This document shows, one piece after another, positions 11,249 through 20,097 of a stretch of 22,924 bases of DNA. The stretch covers positions 1 through 22,924 of the forward strand of contig JADNYJ010000496.1 in the NCBI GenBank assembly GCA_015501075.1, given 5' to 3'. This DNA is from Gymnopilus junonius. Taxonomy: Eukaryota; Basidiomycota; Agaricomycetes; Agaricales; Galerinaceae. Made by a program: the position numbers and the translations under genes. The notes under the pieces were generated by a model. The model was not told where the DNA came from and searched no databases. It was given only the letters and a program-made list of their open reading frames with translations. Numbering within the stretch: position 1 is the stretch's first letter; each line of letters begins with the position of its first letter.

Positions 11249-11262
11249 GATGTCATGACATC
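11249..11262. promoter_or_regulatory. 14-bp perfect palindrome upstream of SYG1
   Basis: GATGTCATGACATC reads the same on both strands. It sits about 145 bp upstream of the predicted SYG1 start, in the roughly 330-bp gap between that start and the inferred end of the DUF6535 gene. A homodimeric transcription-factor site is plausible (core TGTCATGACA). It is not the CACGTG element used by Pho4-type regulators. Confidence 0.4.
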
Positions 11263-11438
11263 CAGGAACCAAATTTGAATCTCCTGACCGTGGTCATCAA
11301 CGTTCGTGACTTGAATTCAAATCCCTCTTTCCGACGAGTTTATGGCACACCATTGTCTACTGGGATCTCTGCCTATTAGCCTCAGAACTCTCCAGCGCAT
11401 CATGTGTCTACTTCCATCGACCACTATACCCCAGTCAC

Positions 11439-13678
11439 TCAAGGTATAGCTGGACCTGAGCTGCTCAGCACGCCAAAGAACATTCGGAATGAACCGCCAT
11501 TGACTCCAATAAGTATTATACACTTCAAAATGTCCATTGCATGCATTCTATCCAGCGACCCACAAGGAAACAGACATTTCAAGACCCAGGAGAGTACCCT
11601 AAATCCCGCAGTGACCTTCTCGTACCCCGAATAAGTCCCCCAGTCATCCACGAAGCCGTCATAAAGCAAGAGCTGTACACCAGCCATACAAATTTCCACT
11701 CTGCTCTGTATATCCAGCTCACCTGGACAGCTCAGCCATTTGCTCATTGAATCGAACAAATGAAAAGCGAGTCCGACTCTCGAGCCAGAAACTTGCAAAT
11801 CATAAGGCGCCGGACTCATGGATTTCTGGAGAAGCTTCCAGGTGTTTTGTACATCATCGGCCTAGGCTAAGCCAAATTGAAGTAGTTACATTCAGAGCTG
11901 CCAAAAGCTGCAGCTGAATGTCTGGCACGAAATGCCTTCCGAGTTCTGCTTTGGCGAGAAAATCATTGAATTACCCACAGGAAGTTCTTCAGAGGACAGG
12001 TCGTCCTCAGACCAACCTATGGAACTACGAGCCACTGACCGAGAATTCATAAGTCGAATTTATGATTCCCAATAGTACTTTCGCAATAATGAATTCGACG
12101 ATTGATATTCATTCAAAAATGCAATAGCCGTAATGTCTTTTAGAATATCTGTTGACAGTGTCAACTCGTCTTTTTGATCGTCGCATTTTTGAAAGGCTTG
12201 AGGGTGAAAGTAATCACTGCAGACATCTTTTCAGCGACTTCGGTTCTGGATTCGACAGGTAATTCCTGTATACATTGCAAGACGGCTAAAATGGTATCCT
12301 CATTTTCCTGGAAGGACCCTCTAACCCAATCTAACACCTGAATGATATCATGGGTATCCGTTTCTCTGATGTTGCTTTTGACCTGGCATGTCACGCGAAG
12401 TCACTCGGGTGTCTCTAAGACTACGCCAATGAACATCAAACTCTGGCCACGACCAAAGATATGAAGAGCGTTGCAGCCATTCAAATTTTGGATACCGAGA
12501 AAGGAACCTCTTCCACCTCTGTGAGATGAGATCGAAGAATGCCAGAGTGGACTGAAGGACACCTAGAGACTGCGGTGATTTGTATGCGCACTAAGGGGCC
12601 CTCATATGACGGTCTTCTGGAAAGACATTGAAAAGTAGGAAGGACGACTGTCACATATTGAAAAATAAACACGAGGCTGATAAAGACAGTGACAGGAATG
12701 GCCACCATGCTACCGAGGTTCCACAGGAGTTCAAGAATGCCAACTAGGTTGAACCCAGCCTGTAAAAGAAGAGGAAGTAGCGCAATAATCCTCTGCACCT
12801 GCCAATAAATAAGGCCTTGATATCGCATTTGTCGCAGAGCGAGCCTTGCTTTCGACGGGAGGGGTACCTCTCGTTCATATTCTCCCAGCCATTGCGCAGT
12901 GACGATCCCAATGAGAACTGTTGTAAGGCTCAGAGAAAGGCTCAGGAACCAATAGATGCTGATCCTGACAACTGGGCCTTGCAAGAAGGGACTGGCTTGA
13001 GAAACGCCAGAAAGAACATTGGAGGCGTTTCCAGGATTCAGACGTTCATAAATGGGAGCCAAGATTTGGGCATCGTAGGCGGACGAATCTGCTTGAAGCC
13101 ATTGTACGATTCAACGGCGAAGGCAGTGACAGTCGCTGAAAATAGGCCTGCCTACAAAAACCATTTTAAGAACAGCTTCCTCAGCAAGACGACCAACTCA
13201 CACAGATCAAGAGGTTGTCAATTTCCGCCTTCCAGGAGCGGCACATATCAGTGTCGTATCCAGAAGCCAGCTTTCGGCATTGCTCCCAGGGTTCTTGCTG
13301 CGAAAGCCTATTATGCACACGAGATTGTCCAGGATGCCAGCGCTGAAAATTATTCTTCCAAAGGTACTTTTAAGGGCGCGAAAACTTGAAGGAAGAAAGT
13401 TGAATTTACCTGGTAATGCGAGGACCTTTTGCTCGTAGATGCATTATTGCGGTTGCTCTGAGCACTATGGAAATCTCTCAGTCCAGGCGAACTCTAAGAG
13501 TAGATATCGAAAAAGGCCTTCAGTTGCGGGCAACGACGAGACAATCAAGGCCTACCACATCCGATATCACCAATTTATCTGCAAAAGAAGGCTCAGGCCC
13601 CCTCAGGGCCGCAATTTGTAAAGTCCCATCAGGGCCTTGTTCGAAGAAACTGGGTATTGGCATCTGCATATGGCGCAT
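11439..13678 (-). CDS. DUF6535-type membrane protein with several frame breaks
   Basis: Belongs to the large agaricomycete DUF6535 family; function unknown. Exons inferred at 13678-13556, 13493-13410, 13342-13202 and from 13151 downward. The N-terminal region is hydrophilic. Signature segments are QEPWEQCRKLASGYDTDMC and SWKAEIDNLL, then a membrane helix AGLFSATVTAFAVESY, WLQADSSAYDAQILAPIYER, a helix in IYWFLSLSLSLTTVLIGIV, RYQGLIYWQVQ, and two more helices (IIALLPLLLQAG, VAIPVTVFISLVFIF). Further down come YKSPQSL, FDVHWRSLRD, DIIQVLDWVRGSF and VQLLLYDGFVDDWGTY. The frame changes by one base at about 13102, 12590-12600, 12380-12395 and about 12180, and more disruption is likely in 11840-12090. 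The stop at 11439 is the last supported point; an alternative frame runs on to 11317. Family call is firm, but the C-terminal model is weak. Confidence 0.75.
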
Positions 13679-14115
13679 TTCTATTTGGTAATTTCCTAGT
13701 AGGAAACCAGCAAATCGCCCCTACCCTCGCGCTATTCCAAGAATCACGTCTTGATTCTGACTTGTTTTCGCGGTCTTCCAACGACACAATGAGTAGAGAT
13801 ATGTCGACAAAACCTTGGAAGGGAAGGAGGGCCTATCGTCAGTCTGGCTTTCAAGGAGGAAAGAAGGTCGAATGAGATAAGGCGCAAGAATGTCCAACAT
13901 GCTCATTTCCGGTGCAGTATGCACACCTATGTAATGAAGCATTTTGTCATCGTGGCCATTTATTCCCATCACATTTGAGGCAGTTTCATGTGGCGTAGCT
14001 AAAGGTCAAGTAAGCATTCACGATTTTGGGAAACATATTTTATCACCGTTTGACAATGTCTGTACACTTTTCGAGTTCCATACAAGCGAAATACAAGTTT
14101 TGTTGTCTAGAAATC
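13679..14115. other. Intergenic region upstream of the DUF6535 gene
   Basis: 437 bp between the HAD hydrolase stop and the DUF6535 start codon. It should hold the HAD 3' UTR and the DUF6535 promoter. I see no conserved motif, repeat or credible small gene. Confidence 0.55.
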
Positions 14116-15156
14116 TCAACTTGCAGCAAGCTCTTTCTCCACTGCGTCTGCCATATCCGCCAGAGTTGCATACCTCCAAGTCCACTTCGTCGCGTCAAGC
14201 CCGTCAGGATCCACGTTACAAGTCACCGCGCTTTGTCTATCGATCCAAACACTACGCATGTCGAGCCGTTTGGCGGCGACATGGTCATGAGGGATGCTCT
14301 GCGCAACCGAGAGTACCTTGTCTTTAACTACTTCTCCATCCTTAAGTTCTAGATCGCCAAATAATGATTGGTGGGTGTTGGCGTAATCATAGATGGCGAG
14401 GAAACCGCCTAGTTCGGGCTTATAGCATCCAACATCTTGGGCAGTCACAATCAAAGTGAACGGTGACTTAGAGCCTGGTGTCGCCTGTGGATGCCAGAAT
14501 TTGTTTGGATTCCGGTCAGGGTAAGTGTATAGACTGATATTGGAGGACACTGTGTCCCACGTAGGTCCTTCAGAGAGGAGAGTGTGGGTGTATCGGAAAG
14601 ACTCGCGGTCGACGTTGGACAGTACGACGAGCTTAAAGTGTTTGGACAACCGTTTAAGCGCATCGCAGGTGTCTGGGAATATGGGCCAGCTGCGAATGGA
14701 GGCACCGAATGCTTTATGTTCGTCTACACTCTTTGAAGCTGAATTGGGGTCGCTAGGGCCAGCACCTGTGGTGGAAGTAACAGAAGCTTCGGTGAGTGCT
14801 GTCCTTGCCGTTTCGGTCGTCCCGTCCGAAAGTGCTTTCAACCGTTCCTCCAGCACCTCGTGCACATTGGCGAGAAGATCGCTGTACAGCATGCCTGGAT
14901 ACTGGCCCTGCAGATCGCTCTCCACAGACATGAAGGCTTTCAAAGCATCGTGGCGCGACCAAGTTCGAGAAGCTGGATATCGCTCAAGCAGGGGCTGAAG
15001 GGCATTGTAGATCCCCGTTTCCCAATCCTATCGCGTTTTGTGGGATCAGATGCACGAATGGTTAGGATGGACGAATATGCATACTGCGAGTGTGCCGTAG
15101 ACATCGAATATGAGGACTTTGTGATCCGTCAATTTCTTGTTCGTTATGGTCGACAT
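14116..15156 (-). CDS. HAD-superfamily hydrolase, type II haloacid dehalogenase-like
   Basis: Two exons, 15156-15085 and 15027-14116, with a 57-nt GT-AG intron, giving 327 residues. Motif I, LIFDVYGTL, puts the nucleophilic Asp at residue 18. The intron sits right after it and leads into DWETGIYNAL, a typical arrangement for the haloacid dehalogenase type II group. Motif II is LVVLSNVDRESF, motif III's lysine is in VGCYKPELGGF, and the last conserved block is IPHDHVAAKRL..RSVWIDR, matching the family's late HDHVxAK...VWI.R element. A Ser/Thr/Ala-rich insertion (about residues 90-125) lies in the cap region. The frame is open throughout. Bacterial relatives hydrolyse L-2-haloacids, but fungal relatives often have unknown substrates, so substrate is not assigned. 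Likely cytosolic, since no signal peptide or membrane segment is seen. Confidence 0.9.
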
Positions 15157-15674
15157 ACGGAAATTCAGTTGACTATCAATCGGAGTACAACTTGTTGAAA
15201 CCGGAGGACACTGATATTTGAGGTTTAAATTTAGGAGAGTGGAAGATGCAAGTCAACTGAATGCTCTTGTGCGACTCTCAGAAGTTCGTCATGCGCTGGA
15301 GTCATACGTATGGCTCGGAGCCGACCTCTTTGCAAACAGAGAATTTTGAAAGGCTTCGTGAGTGCAGAAGTTTGCTTGATTCAAATTATCAGAAGCAAGA
15401 TTTCTCGGACTTTCAGACAAATTTTCTCGTTCAGCAAGTCCAGTTCGAAAAGCAGGGACAAAGAGCAGATGTAAAGTGTCTACATAGACCCTACAAACAA
15501 GTCTCGTTGGCAAATAAGAGATCAGCTGACGTCATTTCTGTTATGGCAGTCAATTCCCACAAATTGTTCAGGCCTGCTCGAAGCTGGCCCAGCTCTCCCC
15601 CCGTCTCACATGCCTTAAAAGGAAATATTCCAAATCCTTGGCTGATATAAGTTCTGGGGAGAGCGTTAAACAAT

Positions 15675-15747
15675 GACAGTATGGTGCAGTGGTATCTATA
15701 CATTAATTACGTTGTTGTGATACTCGGTTCGATTCTCTTACGTGTTG
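15675..15747 (+). pseudogene. tRNA-like sequence with Pol III A and B boxes (tRNA relic or SINE head)
   Basis: TGGTGCAGTGG at 15682-15692 fits the A box, and GGTTCGATTC at 15726-15735 fits the B box. The two start 44 nt apart, exactly the spacing of positions 8 and 52 in a tRNA without an intron. ATTAC/GTGAT around 15706-15721 could pair as an anticodon-type stem, but its loop has 6 nt instead of 7. The acceptor, D and T stems pair poorly. A T-rich run begins at about 15748, suitable for Pol III termination. It is therefore not a functional tRNA as read; a decayed tRNA or the promoter head of a SINE fits better. Confidence 0.5.
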
Positions 15748-15823
15748 TTTTTATTTTATTTTTTGTATTTTTCCCACACTTAGGACAAATATTTTTCTCT
15801 TTGTAAAGGTTGGTTACATTATA

Positions 15824-15917
15824 TTAGGAGGTTAGGCGGTTAGGGTTAATGGTTAGGGAAAAGAATGTTTGTCTCCCCACGCGGTAGCGCATTCTCAGTT
15901 AAGTTAGGAGGTTAGGG
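15824..15917 (+). repeat. Interstitial telomere-like repeats (imperfect TTAGGG)
   Basis: Five TTA-initiated units in a row at 15824-15858: TTAGGAGG, TTAGGCGG, TTAGGG, TTAATGG, TTAGGG. About 45 bp further on, TTAGGAGG and TTAGGG occur again at 15903-15917. TTAGGG is the usual telomere unit of basidiomycetes. The array is short and degenerate, so this is an internal relic or a G-rich microsatellite and not a chromosome end. Confidence 0.55.
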
Positions 15918-16162
15918 TGTGTTTGGTGTTAGAATTCCAGATGCTGTGTCAAGCATGCCGCAATAAATGGACGCCGGAAAAGTGTATATAGTCTCACTTT
16001 TATTTCTTCATTTTACGGCCTCTGCTGTTGCTCGGCCTTTCATTTGTTTCATCTTCAAAAACCCCGTTTATTTTATATTCAAATCTACATGTATTTAAGT
16101 AGAACTATATGAATAGAAATACCGAGATTACCATATGCGGATGGCCGGTGATTGCCAGAACG

Positions 16163-17107
16163 TCACGTGTGTGAGACGGGGGAGACGTAGGACAGTTCCT
16201 GCTCGAGCTCCCATTTCATTCTGTCTGTGTCTCCAGACGCTTCAATTTCTGCCCTCTCCACAACGGCCAAATTCCATTTTGAGCCAGCTTCCCACTTCTC
16301 TCCAGCCCTTCTTGTCCAATGGACAAATTTCGAGTGCATGTTAGGTGCCCATCTTGAAATTTCCTTGAATTCGGGAACCCTTGCGACTGCAGGAGAACGC
16401 GCTGTTACTACAAATTCTTTGTCACCACTCCATTCTTCCGCAGGACGGGGCCATCTCCTTGATGTCACTGGGTCGATGTAGAATTTGACAGTGATTATTT
16501 TGGTCTCTTCTGAATAAGAGAAGGTAGGAAGAGGATGGGACCAAGGATTAGGCCACGGAAGGCTTGGTGGACGACTATGGGTGAGAACAAGGACGTTATC
16601 TATCATCGAAATTAAGCATGACTTTTCGTGATTATGAAGTCTTTTAGTATCACTTACTCATTACGTCGATCTGGGCCCCACTGGTACACAACTCCCCTCG
16701 AAGGTTTATATAAAAGAACTGTATAAAAAATTGGATTTACATCAGCGATAGATATTATGCCATCAGAGAAAAAATAATTTGAATGTCAGGTGGCTCAACT
16801 CAGGACGCACATCACTCTCGTCGGTTTGCTTTCTTTCATACAGAGTTACAATATTTCCGCTGTCTCTTTCCCCCCAGTATAATTGCCAATGATGATTAGT
16901 GCCCATAGAACGAATCCGAAAGTATCCCGATGGGAATCCAGTGCATCCCTGTCCTGCTGACTGACTAGAGGGGAGCCCCGTCAGCGAAGGAGGTATGGGG
17001 CTTGTACCTGTACCCATTGGGGACAAAAACATGGTGACGTTTATGTCTCTGGACCTGGTAAAAACATGATCTTCGTTTTGAAACGGGAACAGAAAACACG
17101 GGGTCAT
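16163..17107 (-). CDS. Beta-trefoil (ricin-B/CBM13-like) domain protein
   Basis: Three exons: 17107-16811, 16718-16658 and 16599-16163, about 264 residues. Phases close cleanly with donors GTGCGT and GTAAGT. After a short Pro/Ser-rich lead, CTGFPSGYFRIRSMG, YWGERDSGNIVTLYERKQTD and FFYINLRGELCTSGAQIDV show the strand-turn pattern of ricin-B-like lectin domains (FxIRS..., GxxVxLY, FYI...G.L). This is followed by LVLTHSRPPSLPWPNPWSHP and PTFSYSEETKIITVKFYIDP, a block I associate with an agaricomycete family of this type. No signal peptide is evident, so it is probably intracellular. The start is uncertain: the Met at 17032 is an alternative, and an upstream 5'-UTR intron is possible. Sugar binding is inferred from fold resemblance only. 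Confidence 0.68.
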
Positions 17108-17549
17108 TGAACGCACAGCAAGTTTTGGACATCTTCAGCCGAACGTAAGTTGCTCTCGGATAGATCGTGGATGGTGATGTACACATTACTCCTTGTATTG
17201 TCCTTAAGTCTCTCAGTTGGAACGGCGAATGGGGGAAGGCACCTGTGTTTACAACCTGCTCTTGACTACCGTCTATAAAGCTCAAATAAGTAACCACATG
17301 TTTCGCAATATCGTTAGATGCGCTTACCCATCTCTCCTTGATTTGAACCCCAGTGTGCCATGGTGGTTGATGAAGCCGTTGATAGACAGGCCCGTTTGGC
17401 TGAAGGTTCGAGGGGAGTCTTGTATAGCTGTCGCAGTCAACCGTCTTCTTAAGTAGATTCTCCAACACGTGGGTGTGTGGAATACAAAGAAGCACATGCA
17501 CACGCCGATAAAGTGGATGGTGGCTAACGGCTTCAGACATCGGCATCAT
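16965..17549 (-). CDS. Possible hypothetical protein overlapping the beta-trefoil gene's 5' end
   Basis: A 194-codon open frame begins with clustered Met codons (MMPMSEAV) and reads like a protein for its first 145 codons (VYQRLHQPPWHTGVQIKERW, IYPRATYVRLKMS). No family was recognised. Its last part overlaps the first exon of the beta-trefoil gene in another frame, so both cannot be fully coding as drawn. It could be a separate gene ending in an unrecognised splice, an upstream exon of the beta-trefoil gene, or chance. No transcript evidence is available. Confidence 0.25.
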   Translation of the reverse strand: MMPMSEAVSHHPLYRRVHVLLCIPHTHVLENLLKKTVDCDSYTRLPSNLQPNGPVYQRLHQPPWHTGVQIKERWVSASNDIAKHVVTYLSFIDGSQEQVVNTGAFPHSPFQLRDLRTIQGVMCTSPSTIYPRATYVRLKMSKTCCAFNDPVFSVPVSKRRSCFYQVQRHKRHHVFVPNGYRYKPHTSFADGAPL

Positions 17550-17740
17550 AGATGGGCGCTTATTTGATAACGTTCAACCAGCTCATGATGGGATAGCTTA
17601 GTTTGTCTTTTTTAAAGCCCATACACTGACCAAGCCTGGACTCGAAACTTGAAGCCTACTTTCATCGTGTATTTCCGCCTGGCAATATATTTTGAACGAG
17701 ATTATCAGTGGCAATAAATCTATTACCAAACAAAAATAGT

Positions 17741-18849
<1,109 letters not shown>

Positions 18850-20097
18850 AGGTGGTGTTGCGTCCTAACGTCGAGGCTCGGCCTTTAAGTGAGTCAGAAG
18901 GAGTAATATACGTGATGATGACGAGGGTGATATAGGAGAAATAAGGAAACCAAACATTTGGGTTTGTGCGCTCCTAATATTTCCACCGTGCAGAAATGGT
19001 GCTGTAATTATGAGGTAAAACCGCCGAAATATGTTTGTACGGCGGAGAAACTCAGCAAGAACAAGCCGAATAGTTGGAATTGAACGTGTTTTTATTCAAT
19101 TCAAGTTCCTCGGGCCATTCCCGATCGAGTGAGGCCACCATGCAAAATTTCTGGTTCTCTGGGGGAGAGCCTTGGAGAAGGAGGATAACCTTGAGATAGT
19201 CGGCAAGTACTCAATACCAAATAAAGTCTGAGAGGTTCAAATTGGCCTCCAATAAGGCGAGAGAGGCTTTTCAGTGAAAGTTGGAAGTAAGAAAAATAAC
19301 GTTGACAATTTCAAATGTGCAAAATTTAGGCAAGTGTCGTCATGTGGACTCTAAAGATAGACCACCTTCTTTCTGACAGCAGGGAAGTAAAATCCCCCCC
19401 CAAAAAAAAGACCCTCAAATATGCCAGATGTGGAAAGAACCTCGCAGCGTTTTACTTGGGACCTGGGAGCGGTGGATGAATATTTCCATCGGCAAGTTCG
19501 AGTCATCGATGGAAAAATACATGCACTGTAACTGCCTATACTAAGTTACTAACTTTTAGAACCCTAATAATGCGCATGGCTGATTATCGTCCGTTACTAT
19601 GTCCAGTCCACCAAGAAAAGAAAAAGAGGCTAGAACTAGAAGCTACATGCTAATAATGAGTGGCACACAAAGCAACTTGGAAAGTGAGGCGGAAACAAAT
19701 ACAACTTTACGTAGGGGAATAGTTGAAGAAAATAAGGAACTATAGAACAGAAAGAGAGTGAGATGATTTGCTAACAAGCTAGTCATGAATAGAAGAAATA
19801 CAAACAACACCCGGGCAAAATGTGAAGACCAAGGGAAGGAGAAGGAGCAGGGAGTGAAAGACTTGGAAGTTATATGAGGACCAAAAGGCAAACAGACAAC
19901 GCATGCAAGTAAAAGAAGAATCGTCCGGTGTCCATCATACGAAACTTTCATCATACAAGTACCATGCCTACAACGGTCCAAGAAAAAAAAGCCATTCAAG
20001 GTCCATGTCCATGTCCATTGTCGAATAATAAAAGTCGCCAATATCGTCCTTCTTCAACTTGCAGTCCATCTCGAACAACGATGCGCTACAATGCAGC
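18850..20097. other. Intergenic region between spermidine synthase and the 930-aa protein gene
   Basis: No gene recognised. It should contain the spermidine synthase promoter at its left end and the long 3' UTR of the 930-residue protein at its right end. Small features: CCGCCG and CGGCGG (19021-19026, 19040-19045) that could pair with a 13-nt loop, a C8-A8 run (19394-19409), and three tandem GTCCAT units (20001-20018). A 132-codon frame on the - strand (19643-20041) is hydrophobic low-complexity sequence in the likely UTR and I do not call it a gene. Confidence 0.55.

Larger units (their letters stand above)
15157..16162. other. Intergenic region with tRNA-like and telomere-like sequence
   Basis: About 1 kb between the HAD gene's start and the stop of the beta-trefoil gene, both on the - strand. 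Open frames here (for example 15261-15650 on +, 129 codons) lack recognisable motifs. The notable contents are the tRNA-like sequence at 15675-15747 with a T-rich tail and the imperfect TTAGGG repeats at 15824-15917, listed separately. The right end (16060-16140) is AT-rich. Confidence 0.6.

Noticed and set aside
12817..13389. 190-codon open frame on the + strand
   Set aside because: It lies antisense to the DUF6535 gene, whose - strand reading has strong family motifs. The + strand protein has no recognisable features.
14525..14998. 157-codon open frame on the + strand
   Set aside because: Antisense shadow of the HAD hydrolase, which has all its motifs on the - strand.
15675..15747. Functional tRNA gene
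   Set aside because: Promoter boxes are good, but the acceptor, D and T stems do not pair and the anticodon loop is one base short.
19643..20041. 132-codon hydrophobic frame on the - strand
   Set aside because: Located directly after the stop of the 930-residue gene; low-complexity Phe/Leu/Ser sequence fits a 3' UTR better than a membrane protein.
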